From Campylorhamphus procurvoides (taxonomy: Eukaryota; Chordata; Aves; Passeriformes; Dendrocolaptidae): a DNA stretch of 64,000 nucleotides. This document shows positions 1 through 11,900 of this stretch, in pieces. The position numbers and the translations under genes are program-made. The stretch is from positions 638,490 to 702,489 of the forward strand of contig WBMV01006288.1 of assembly GCA_013396655.1 (NCBI GenBank), in the 5' to 3' direction. Position 1 is the first letter of the stretch. Each line of letters starts with the position of its first letter. The notes below the pieces were generated by a model that did not search any database, had not been told where the DNA came from, and was given only the letters and a program-made list of their open reading frames with translations.

Positions 1-1042
1 ATTGTTAGGAGCTAGCTTTCTGCCTTGGAAAGTATAAAGGAGGGACTTTTCAGCTAACTGAAAGACAAAAGTAGGTTGTGCCTCTCTGGAATGTTACTGT
101 TATGGTTTACATGATTGCCTCTACAACTGTAATCACTCCCCTTCAGCCACACCTGTGTTTCCATGTTCACAGAATTGGAAATATCTTCAGTCACTTAGTG
201 GTTTGAACTGGAAAGTGAACAAACTGCAATGCTTCTAAATCCCACAAGCTGCCTCTAGCCGCCAGAGCATACACCCACTCACAAATGGACCCAGCACTGA
301 GCAGCTCAGAGCATTCTTTTTTTCAGGGGGCTGTTGAGAAGTCAAAGTGTGCCCAGGCTGTCAGCACTGAGCTCAGAACTTTGGAAAGAGGGTTACTCCC
401 CATTCAGTGAATGTATTTGCAGAACCTCCCCCAGCATATGAAATTTTAATTTTAAAAGCAACACATAAAACTTGGCTCTCCTTTGTAGTGCACTAAAAGT
501 GCACTCTTCTGACGAGAAGATCCCAGTCCACATAGCTGACCTTACAATTCACTTTTCTGGTCCTTTCCTGTATGTAGTTGTGATGATCTTGGAAGATACT
601 GAACACTTGCAGATTTTAGAGGTATTTTCAAGTTTATTAAAAAATATGAAAAATTATATTGTGATAGTATTTTACTGATTTTAATGGAAAGGGACAAGAT
701 TGCTATCCAAATCATCTCAAATGATGCTTGCTTCATGTTCCTGAGATCAGAATTACTGACATAACTGGAAACAGGATTGGAAGGTCTCTGTCCTGAATGA
801 AAACACAGGACTGGTTTAGCCTATGACGTGTAACAAGGTCCAAAGCCATTGGACCATTTTTTAGCTTAGTTTCCTGATGTTTGGGAAGCCTATGGGAGCA
901 TGCCATTTATGTTTCTTGTTCTCCCTATCTCTTGCCTCTTTGAACTTAATTTCAGTAAATTAAATCAATGTGGTAAAGTGCTCAGATATGTCAATACTTG
1001 AGAAGTTTTGTGAGATTAATTTTGTGAGTGTTTTCATTGCAG

Positions 1043-1136
1043 GAGGGGCAGTGCCATGAGCTCAGCAGTGCTGTTCTCTTGGCTAGCCAGCTCACACACC
1101 CTGGCTGGCCAAAAGGCACGTGCGTGTACTTGTCAG
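1043..1136 (+). other. Exon-like 94-nt segment (speculative)
   Basis: A pyrimidine-containing tract ending in TTTTCATTGCAG at 1031-1042 precedes a locally GC-richer 94-nt block, which ends in TTGTCAG followed by GTAATG at 1137-1142. A possible branch point (GATTAAT) lies roughly 25-30 bases upstream of the acceptor. The block is open in one plus-strand frame and reads EGQCHELSSAVLLASQLTHP and onward, giving 31 codons plus one base. I do not recognise the peptide. Matching splice signals arise by chance often in 64 kb, so this could equally be a pseudo-exon or a non-coding RNA exon. Confidence 0.2.
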
Positions 1137-1393
1137 GTAATGACAGGATCTGGGAAGGCAACCATGCTAATGTGTATTTAGGAGAAAAGATCAGGAAACA
1201 TCATGAGGAACTGAAAATATAGTAATACAGATACCAAGAGGAAAAGGGACACAGTAGTAAATTCAGTGAGACCATAAAAGTACTAAGGATGTGTTTGTAG
1301 AAAATCACACTCTGAAAGGCCCTTGCTCATGGAACAACTCATTTCATTTTGACAGGTAGTGCTTGAATCTACTGAGTGTCTCACCTGAGACCC

Positions 1394-1440
1394 AGTTTTG
1401 GTTTGGTTTGGTTTGGTTTGTGGTTTCTTGTTTTGTTTTG
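1394..1440 (+). repeat. GGTTT-type low-complexity tract
   Basis: Four to five units of GGTTT or GTTTG are followed by TTTG/GTTTT variants. The same motif recurs near 5810 and 42689, and in reverse complement near 61228. Confidence 0.85.
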
Positions 1441-4400
1441 GCTTTTTGCTGGCACTTTTGTTATTTTAACACAGGACTTGAGCGGTAACTTCAAATCCTG
1501 TACGGATGCACTGACATCTTTTCCCTTTACAGAACTTAGAGATGGAGAAAGGAGCCCTGTGCACAGAAGATTTGAATAGGTGGATAAGTACCAGTGAAAG
1601 TATTTGCATAAGGAAAAGAATTCTATTTTATAACTCAACATGAGAAGCATAGATTACTTTGCACATACTTATTAAGATTAGTCCATAAGAATTCATTACT
1701 GGCATCTTACTCAAGAAATTAGTTATTTCTTTCTCAGTCAAAGATAACACATAAAACTTTGTGAAGCAGACAATTAAGATGGAGGTTATTTCCTAACACT
1801 AATGAAAGTTCTCCCTTAGAACCACTGCAAATTTCTATGGACCTCTAACCTGTCATTTTCTTCTGTTTAGTTCATTGTATCTTGCAACAAAGAACACTGT
1901 ACCCGGCTGTGCACAGAAAAAGAAAAACCCTTTTTCAGACAAAAGAAGCAAAACTCTTTTGTTACAAAAAATAGCACAACTTCAGAAAAGATATTTCCTA
2001 ATAGAGATCATTTGGCTATTTGACTGTTTTCAGCATGCAGAGGGTTAAGCCCAGCTGAGAATGCCAGACATACCTGTATTCATTCCATTTTGAATAAAGT
2101 GACAAATTCCTATTCTTGGTCACTGGAGCAAAAAATTAGCCCTGTGCTTCAGTGAAAGGTCAACATAGGAAGAAATAAACAGGAGGTGAGAGGTCATGAC
2201 CTCTGTCTAGAAGAGCAAAAAATGGCTGAATAAAATAAAATAAAAAAAAAAGTTGATTCTACTGCACATTGTAGTTCCATATAGTCAAGTCCTGTCTGAA
2301 AAGTAAAGCACTCCTAGAGTACTGTTCTTGAAAAATCAAAATTGAAATGTGTGTATATTTATTTATTTATACCTCTATTTTTGTACAAGCCCATTTATTT
2401 GGTCTATTTTAAATAATCCTGTCTATACATATATATTCCTGAGATCTGGGATCCCATGGATCAAGAGAAGTTTAACTGATCAGGCCCAGAGGACTCTTGC
2501 TATCTATGTCTTTTGGTCACATCTTTGGTGCTTACTGCAGACCTAGAGACACCTGTAAAATGCTTAGGAGCAGAAGCAGACAGCAATGGGAATGAGAGCC
2601 TGAATCAGACCTTGAAATCATTGGAAAGGGGCCACAAAAGTAGTGTCTAGCTCTACTACTCATGTTTGTGCTCAGTCTCTATCACTAACAGACTGAAACA
2701 CTAATCTTATCTAATGCTTGGTATCACTTCTGTCTAGTCCTGGTGTAGGAAAACAGTCTTGTGTGTCCTGGGTAGATGTTGTGGACATGTGAGCAGGAGT
2801 AGAAAACAGCAGAGCAGAGAAAGCAAACAAAAGAATATTTATTTAGTCAAAAGTAGTATTCAGGGGACACCTCATGCACTGGGAACTGTGGAAAAGAGAA
2901 CAAAACTTCAGAGCTCGACACTTCTAGAAGAGAATTCTGCTATCAGCTGCCTGTGGATACCTCTCAAATCACTTCTCAAGTGTCCTACAGGCACAAGTCT
3001 GGGGCAAATATCAATGTCCACTTCTTTGGAATTTTGATTGCAGATTAAAAAGAAAAAAAGAGGAAAAGGCATTACACAAAAAGCCTTCTCTGAATGTGCA
3101 TATGGTTGACAGAAGGGTAAGCTAGGAAAGAACAACTTTGTCAGAAATGGTTTTCATTTTAAAAATCAGTACAAAATCAAGGTGTTAAACCAAAGAACAC
3201 CTCCATGAACAATGTGGTATTGATGTATAGCATATTTACCTTTCTGAAAATAAAGCATTCAAAGCGGTAGAAGAGTCACTGTTCAATGTGCAATGCTGGG
3301 CAAAAGGATATTTTTTTCTTTTCTTCTTCTCTTATAACCTGTCTGAGAAGGTTTTTTATGTAACACATCTTCATCATAAAATGACAGTTCACTGCAACCA
3401 AAACTCTAAGCAGTAAAGATTGATTTTGACTAATTTCCTGTTTCCCAATAAATTAGGAACAAATGTAACCAAAATAATTGAAACAACCTGTCTCAACATT
3501 TTGAAATTAAAAATTCCCTTTTTCATTTGAAGGTACTTTTTATTTAATAAGATAAGTATGCTTACATAAGAGAAGGGAAAAATGATGAAGACAAAAAAAA
3601 TAAGATTCTGAAATGTATATCAACTTAGCTTCCTTTATAAAGTTTGGATTTTTACTTGCAAACTGTATTCATCAGAGTATAAGAAAAGAAAGGCAAAATG
3701 CATCCTGCCAAACTCTAGTTGTGAAAATTCCTAAATGCCCCTAATATGATGACCTCACAGAATTAGGATGTAAAAAGTACCTTGCGCAAGCCACGTGTCT
3801 TCATATTTCATTGTATGGGCTTACAGAAGGATATTGCAACTAAGCTTTCAAAAAGATGTAATCAGGATTTTTTTGGTTGGTTGTTTTTTTCTTTTTTGTT
3901 TTAATTTTCTCATTTTTGTCTTGTGTCTTATCAATGCTTTGGTAATTTGATCATTTTCTTTTATTCTGAAATGGATATTTGCCTTCTGTTTGCTTTATGT
4001 TCCTTTCTAGTACTTGCTTGTGTTTTTGGCTTAATATGTCTCATATTAGCAGCAGAGTTTTACGGTGTTATGCCAGTTGGCACTTCGTATTTCAGCAGGT
4101 TGAAGAGCAGTATGAGGTCTTGTGTGAAAAATACCCACCCAAATTAACCAGTTACAGTCCTTTAGCAACTGTTTGTATGTATTAGCTACTGTACATCAGG
4201 AAACAGAATGGTTCTGATACACCAGTGGTGGCTTATTCACTGGTTCTCCAAAATGAGAGCCAAGTTAATTTCTGTTTCTGTTCAGAGAAGGCAGTAACTA
4301 TAATGGTGAAACATGTCAAAAATACAAAGAAAAAAAAAAAAGGATGGTTGAATATTGCATTACTACTTAACCTTAATTCTCTTTGCTTGCTGTTGTGAGG

Positions 4401-5809
4401 TATATTGTTCTTTAGAAGCCAAGCCATAATAGTTATTCTTATGCTAGGAGAAACAAAAACAATCATCTTATTTCCTCCTACTTCTGCATGGCAAGTGCAG
4501 ATAAATGCAAATAAAATGTAAATAATTTTATATGTTGAGAAGGCCATGTCATCTAATAGAATTCTTTAGTGAAATTCAGATGAATGGGTTTCTCTGGCTG
4601 AGAAGAAGATATAGACTTGTATATCTTCTGTATATTGATGTCTATCAAGTCCGTTTTGCTATGACTGCAGAGTGGATGACAGCATGCCTATATGACATCA
4701 AGGCTCAGAGCATAGTGAGAGACTGATGTTCATTTTTTTGCAAGAGTGAGATGATGGTAACAGAGTAGAGGGTCAAGAAACCAAAATAGTTGTTTCAGTT
4801 TATGCTGACATGCCTAGTTCAGAAATCATGGTGTCCGCTTGCATGTGGAAGTAAGAAATTATTTTAGTTCTCAGTCTCCAGAACCCTGAGGCAGTGGCTT
4901 GCATAAACAAATTCTTTTCTCTTTACCTGTCAGCACTTGAATCCAAAGTAGACCTTGATATGGTTGTCCAAGATTTGACTCTTGGAAACAGAAATGTTTT
5001 CTTCTTTGCTGGAAGAAACCCCAGAGAATGCAGCATGTGGTTGGTTGTTCACATGACATTTCACGACAAGAACTTATGATGCTTCTTCAGATCTTTCTTG
5101 CCGTGGCACAGGCTCAGTTCTCAGTGTTTCAAAGACATTCCTGCTCAATGACACTTCTTGACCAGAAGGAGACTAATAGTGTTTTAACATACTAAGGACA
5201 GAGGTGCTTTGTCAGGGAGCAAACCATGACTAGGGTTTTGGCTATCAGATAAGGGTGCACTGTACACCTTGGGCTACGCCTCAGTCCTGTCAGCCAGGAC
5301 AGGCTGCACTGGGGCAGTTCCTCCAGCACACCCCCTCCTTACACCTCTGTTGCATCCATGTAGCAATGGATGTCTAAACCCCACTGCTGTGTTACAGCAC
5401 GATATTAGTTTATCTCAAATCTATCCCTACACAAAGGGTTTCTCTTTGCTAAAAGGGTATCAAAATAAGGCATTAGATAAGAACAAATGCTGAAAGCATG
5501 AGTTAGTTCTCTCTGGATTCAGCAATCTGACAGTTGTTCATCACTGAAATCCTGAATAAGGTCATGTTATGTAAATAAAATGGCATTCTTTGCTTCAATC
5601 ATATTTATGTATGACTGATTTAATTGAGCCTCGAAAGGAGATGTGTATGAGGGAAAGAATAAAGTTGCAGGGAAGCTCTGGGGTAATTTTCCAATGGTGT
5701 GTTGTGGGTAGAAACATTCAGATAACACTTTTGCCCTGTGTTCATGTGGTCAAAAATCTATTACTCTGAAGACATACCAATCTCTTTGAAATGAACATGT
5801 CAAAAATAT

Positions 5810-5846
5810 ATTTTGGTTTGGTTTGGTTTTATTTGGGTTTTTTTGT
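5810..5846 (+). repeat. GGTTT/GTTTT low-complexity tract
   Basis: Repeated TTTGGTTTGG passes into a T-rich run. It is the same motif class as the tract at 1394-1440. Confidence 0.8.
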
Positions 5847-6266
5847 GAAATTGGAATTTCTTAGGTAGGGAAAGAACATCTATTTTTAATGGCAAAGTTA
5901 AGTTTTACTGAACTTGCCTACAAAAAAGAAGCCAAAGTTCACTGCACTGCTTGAACTGACATCTTTTGTATCACCCTTCTACACTCGTGTCCAAGATGCT
6001 TAATGATTTTTAAATGTTAAGATATTTACTAAATTGATTCAACAGTTTCTTGTTTCAAATATTTCCAGACTTAGAGGAAGAGAAAAAGTGTAGAATACCA
6101 CAAAAAAAAAAAGTGAAATGTAAAATTTATATTGCAAGAATATTTTTACTATTAATTTTATGCGGTATTTACATCAATAGTAAAATACACTGATTGTATC
6201 AAACTGGAAGTGTTGGTACACAAGTAGCTGCTTTTAACAAAGGTAAAGGTATTAATTATCAATTAG

Positions 6267-6295
6267 CAGAAATTGCTTCTAATAAGCAATTTCTG
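6267..6295. repeat. Perfect 12-bp inverted repeat (hairpin)
   Basis: CAGAAATTGCTT at 6267-6278 is the exact reverse complement of AAGCAATTTCTG at 6284-6295, with a 5-base spacer CTAAT. The stem is too short for a typical microRNA precursor, and no T run follows it. Its function is unknown. Confidence 0.9.
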
Positions 6296-7214
6296 GGGGA
6301 GAGGCAGAGAAAAAGTGATCAGGAAGAGCTGACACTTACAATGTTCTGTAAATTACCAGTTGTTTTTATTTTTTTTTTTTTACATCTGCCTTGGATGATA
6401 TGAAAAAAGGTGTCAGGGACATAATTACTAAATACATCTAAGATACAAACCCTTTTGTTGTTATTTTAATCATTTGAGGGAAGAATATTAATTCATTGGA
6501 AGATTTTTGTCCTTTTCGACAAATAACAAGTAAAATTAACTAACAGCTCAGTTATTTTGTTAATGAGGCAGCTCCCCTCCCCACTGGCATGAATTCAGTT
6601 TAATTTTTTTTTTCTTCAAATGTCTTCTATTCTACCATCAATCAAATATCTTTTCAGTGCATAATCAGGAAATCCTAATGGAAGGAAAAACAAGTTGAAG
6701 CTGATGACAACTACAGTGGCTTACTTATAACCACTGCCTGTCACACATGCAGCCATACTAGTGATTATAGGTTGACTAAGGAAATGAAAAAGTAAGTACT
6801 TTAAAAGCAAGGTAGTGATGGGGGAGCCAAAGTTGAGGTCTTTTATGAATATTTAATTATTTATTCTATATAAGTTAATTACACCACATTTTAATGCATT
6901 GTTCCCTCCAAACTGTGACTTTAATGAACTCAGCTTCATAGCTTTTAAGAAAAAGCACACCAAAATGCTGCGTTTAGTTACCTTCTTCATCCACATTAAG
7001 CACTTTAATGAGAATCTCCATTTTCAGAAGTGGTCTTTCCACTGACTTGAAGGAGCAAAAGGAGAATTATATGGTCTAAGTGACAGTCATAATTTTGAAG
7101 CAATAATTAACCAATAGTCAGTGTGAATAGTTCACAAGCAATTGACAGACTGAAATTTGTTTGCTTAAAGTAGTCTTTGAGTACCTGGAAATAAGAATTG
7201 TGACACAAATATCG

Positions 7215-7288
7215 AAAAAAACCAAACAAACCCCCCCCCCCCCCCCCCCCCACACCAAAAAAAAAAACAAACAACCCAAACCCAGGAA
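7215..7288 (+). repeat. C21 homopolymer in an A/C-rich tract
   Basis: Twenty-one consecutive C residues occupy 7231-7251. They are flanked by AAACC/AAACA-type A/C-rich sequence from about 7215 to 7288. The minus strand is therefore a long G run that could in principle form a G-quadruplex. The run length may be inexact, because homopolymers are often mis-sequenced. Confidence 0.9.
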
Positions 7289-8129
7289 ACAATGTAGAAA
7301 TAAATTTAAAAGCTATACTCACTTACTAGCTAATGCACAATAAATATTTTGATTGTCCATAACTAATGTCAAACAATGCCTAGAATGGAATTTGTTCTCT
7401 GAATGAAAATTGCTTCAAAATGAAGTTGACAAGAACATTCTGCACTAGTTTGTTTCCTGAGCAATGCATAAATATATAATTTCCTGAAGCTTGTGCTGGA
7501 ATGATCCTGTCTACATGTGACGTATGTATGGCTGGTGATAGCACGGTCAGTATCTAGGAAGAACAACGGCCAAACACTGTCAACAAAAAAAAGTTAAAAA
7601 ATGGTGGTCAGTGCTGCTGTCTAGACTCTAAAAAGCATCCTAAGATGCAACTCCTGCCAAAGGCAAATGACAACCAATGGGGTCAGATTCTTGTCATTTA
7701 TTTTAGCTGTTTCGTGAAGTGCCTAGCATTTCTGAGCTCTGGTAACAGGTTAAAATACTCCCATTAAAAACCACAAGAACTGAAGCTGAATATTCACGTC
7801 ACTGCTGCTTACTGTAGTGAACTTTATAAACAGCAGAGCAGAACCCTACAACTTATTTAGTAAAAGACAATAGTTGCAAATTAACAGTATTCTACTCCGT
7901 ACATCTGTTAAAACTAATAATGAAAACAATAGAATGGTCTTTGGTATCTAAAAGCTACTGAAGACTAGAGCTGACTCAGAATTCCCAATTTACATCTTTA
8001 ATTACATCCCAATACTTTTGTAAAAATTTCCATGTAATCTACTATTTGGCAAAGAAATCTATGAAAAACAACAGAAAATAAATTTGTATTTGGAGCTAAA
8101 TTTTGTGTTTGGTCTTTCACAAAACTGAT

Positions 8130-8960
8130 GGACTAGCAGGAAAGGTGGGCCAAGACCAACAGCCTGGGATTCAACAAGACCAAGTGCTGGATCCCACACT
8201 TTGACCACAATAACGCCATGCAATGCTATGGACTGGGGCAGAGTGGCTGAAAAGATGTGCCATGGAACATGTACATGGAAAGTGCTGGTTAAAAGCTGGC
8301 TAAAAAATGAGCTGGCAGTGTGCTCAGGTGGTCAAGAAGGCCAATGGTTTTCTGGCCTGCATCAGAAATAGTGTGGCCAGCAGAACCAGGGAAGGGACTG
8401 TGCCCCTGTACTGGGCACTGGTGAGGCCACACCTCGAGTGTTGCATTCAGTGCTGGGCACCTCACTTTGAAAAGGACATTGAGATATTGAGTGTGTCCAG
8501 CAAAGAAGGGTTTTGGAAGGTCTAGAAAACATGTCTTATGAAGAATGGCTAAGGGTGCTGGGTGTGTTTAGACTTGAGAAGGGGAGGCTCAGGGGAAACC
8601 TCATTGCTCTCTAGAATTTGCTGGAAGGAGGCTGTAATGAGGTGGGGGCCAGTGCCTTCTACTGTGCCTGCAGTGAGAGGACCAGAGGAAATGACCTAAA
8701 GCTGAGACAGAAGAAATTCAGATTAGATATTAGAAAAGAAAATTTCACTGTTAGGGTCATCAGGCATTGAAGTGGGTTGCCCAGGGAGGTGGTGGAGTCA
8801 CCATCCCTGGAGGTGTTGAAAAGGCATCTAGACCTGGTGCTGGGTGATACATCTTAGTGGTTTAGGGGTTACAGTGGTAGTGCTGGGTTGATAGTTGGAC
8901 TTGATGATATTAAAGGTCTCTTCCAACCTTGATGAGTCTATGATTCTACAGTTCTATGAT
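8130..8960 (+). mobile_element. CR1 LINE, 5'-truncated 3' fragment
   Basis: This is the end of a CR1 non-LTR retrotransposon, the dominant LINE family of birds. The start resembles the CR1 segment meaning 'gaggtgggcc... ttcaacaagaccaag'. The next part encodes the C-terminal end of ORF2, with the recognisable string [20 protein letters not shown] inside the open frame 8307-8525. It is followed by the 3' untranslated region and ends in two ATTCTA(C/T)-type octamers before TTCTATGAT at 8960. The reverse-transcriptase core is missing and the frame is broken after codon 72, so the copy cannot move. It is truncated at the 5' end, as is usual for CR1. I did not assign a subfamily. Confidence 0.93.
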
Positions 8961-11900
8961 GTAGCAGGTTACTTGTGATTTGTTTTGTTTTATTTTTGTC
9001 ATTTCTCTCATTGGAAGAGAAATAAAAAAGCATTGATGAGATTTTCTTTGCATTTTCACCCAAATTGCTCACTGTTTCGCTACTTTGCAGTAAAAGTAAA
9101 TAATTAGAGAAATTAAAAGGGAGAAGAAAATCCTTAGTTTTTCATTAAAAACAGAGACAAAATATTGGTAACAAAAGCAAAATTTTCAGTTAATATTAAA
9201 CATTTTATTGAACTTACAATCAAAGCTGCAATATTTTTGTCCTAATTCTAACACAATCCTTTTCCTAATACTGATTTTTATGGACTTTTGTGATATATAA
9301 TATCAAATGAAAAGAATCAACTAGATTTGAAGTTCTTCAGCTGCTTCCAGAAACTGATTTTCCAGAATGTTTAGCTTAACATTTCCCTTTCTCTGGAAAG
9401 AGATTCAGGCTTCAGTGACTGACTGTTAATTTGTCATCCATAGGAAAAGAAAAAAAAAAAAAAAGCAGAACATTTTCTTTTAAATAGGAAAGCAACAAAT
9501 GTGACCAAAAAACCCGACCAAAAAACCCAAACAGAAAACCCTATACTTCATGGTTCACATCAAATATCTCTACAAATCCATTTATACAAATTCACAGTAG
9601 ACATTTTAGCCTAAAACTAAGTATATCCTCTGTCTAAAGACAAGATACTGTGTTTGTCCCTGCTGAAAAAGATATTTCTGTACATCATACTTTTGTTCTG
9701 CAGAAGTGGTCTTTACCCTAACTTTATCTCAGAAAAATAGTTTGAGAAAATATTTTGCTTCTTGTGATTCTGTTTTTTTCTGGAAAAAAGATCAAGCACA
9801 TATCTTGTAAAATAAGAAATAAGGGCTACTCATTTTATGAATAAGGAAGTATTCAAGAAAACAAGCTAACTTTACTGGAGATTTTGTGATACAATAAAAC
9901 TTAAAAAAAGATTATTGTATCTCATGCAATTGTTCTATTAAAATCTATGATTGTTTGGAAAAAATTTCATTAATACAATGATAATAATAATGGATTATTT
10001 ATGGGATGCACACAGACCCAATTCTTGGTAGAAGGCCCACAAACAAGTACAAACCCAGCTATAGCATAACAATATCCCATTTTACAGCTGAAATAAGACA
10101 GGCTTCTTGTATATGTAGATTCAATAGCACAGTTAATGCAATTCGGTAGTAATGCCAGGCATGCAAAAAATATGTTAAAAATAGCAATAACTTTTTTTTA
10201 CATGATTCAATAACCACAAATAAGCCATCATTACTGGCAAAGTGAATCAACCAGCCTCTGGCCACAAACTTCAATGGAAGTATCGGCAGGTAAAATCCAC
10301 CCTAACAAACATAAAGGTGCCTCTCTTTCACCCCTAATGAAAACATACACAATATGAAATGAAAGTGTCTGGACCTCTTGCTGTGGGACCCATCTTCTGA
10401 TGATTCAGAAGCCTAAACTTTCAAACCCCTCTAAAGAAAACCTTAAGATGAAAGCATAGACTTTTACATTGTTTCTCCGAATACATGTAAAGTTATTGAA
10501 AGCACTTACAGACAATTTTATTGTACATTCATTGCAGGGAAAACAATATCTGGAAAAGGCTGTAAGCTCACCTCCACCATGTATTTTAATAGGGTTTCCC
10601 TCTATGAATGTTAAAATGAAGAAAGCTTGAGGAAATTCATGGCCCTTAGCTATGATGGCAGGGTATAAAAAAAAATTGTTATTGTAACAACAGGAAATTA
10701 GTGCTTTCATTAAAATAGAGTCTGATATGTATTTTTTTCAGCAACATGATATATGGAAACTTTATTTCTCAGAGTAGCTTTCAAAGGTCTCTAGTCTTTT
10801 TTCATCAAACTCTGATGAAAAGGATACGTTAAAGACAAGTGCAAATTCCTTAACAGGCACAACTTAGTTTTGTATTTGTGATGTGATTAAACATATCATT
10901 TTGTCTGAGTTAAGGTTTTGAGGATTAGTCCTGTTTTCATGTTGAATTTTCACACTGCCTATCAATGAGCTATGAATAACATTTTGAATAAAGCATAACT
11001 TCAGTTTAGTTTGCGCTTTTTCTTTCACTCATGCAGAATGTGTAACTGGATAAAAATAAGTAGTGTCAGCAGTCATAAATAACAATAGTCAATGGCCATT
11101 GTTCTTAATCATACACACACTTTAGAATTTGGATATTTTAGGATAGATTTAGAAAAAAAAAATATTTTCAGGTAGATAACATTCAAACTGACGGTAAATG
11201 TTTATGATCTTTCCTATTAGAAAGTCATGCATCTTTGCTGAAATGACTTTATTTCCGAAAGTTTACTCCAGAGGACAGTTTGACCCAATCTATACAGAAT
11301 ATCTTAGTAGCTTTAATAGTGGCTTCTAAAAAAGTTGTAAAAACAGTTAGTCTTTCTACTTCTGGGGGAAAATCAGTGATATGGTAGAGTGTTTTTTTCT
11401 TATTCTTCTTTCCATTTTAAAAAATTATGGAAAGATGAAAGACTCCTCCACATAAACAAGAAATAAGATAAGGTTAGGTGTGGACATGCAGGGATAGAAT
11501 GTTAATGCAGAGCTGTAGACCCTTGACAGTTAGTCATTTCTCTTCAATTCAAGATGAGGTGCCAGAGGTGGTTTGTTACGGTGCTCTCTCATAACTGTAA
11601 TGAAAGGATGAGATAAATATATATATACCTTACTAGGAGAAACAACCAGAATACATTAATGAAGGAGTGATGTTTGATCTAAGAGGTATAATAGGTAGTT
11701 TCTGATTTCCCTAAAAGAGTCCAGATTTTAATAACTTAGTAAAATGTTATCCAGCTAAAATTATGTGCAAAACCTTTGTGCCCTCAATTGTGTGATTAAT
11801 ACATTCATAGGAACTGTATAAACAGATGAGACTAGAAGGATGGCAAAAATTAGGCATCTATGACCCTACAGCATGTCTCTCTACTATAATGACTTCAAAA

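Larger units (their letters stand above)
1..8129. other. AT-rich intergenic DNA without a recognised gene
   Basis: No open frame here exceeds about 90 codons, and none resembles a known protein. The stretch contains short A and T runs, a GGTTT-type tract near 1394-1440, another near 5810-5846, a perfect 12-bp hairpin at 6267-6295 and a long C run at 7231-7251. One segment at 1043-1136 has exon-like borders and is listed separately. I see no CpG-rich promoter or RNA gene. It is consistent with avian gene-desert or intronic DNA. Confidence 0.7.
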
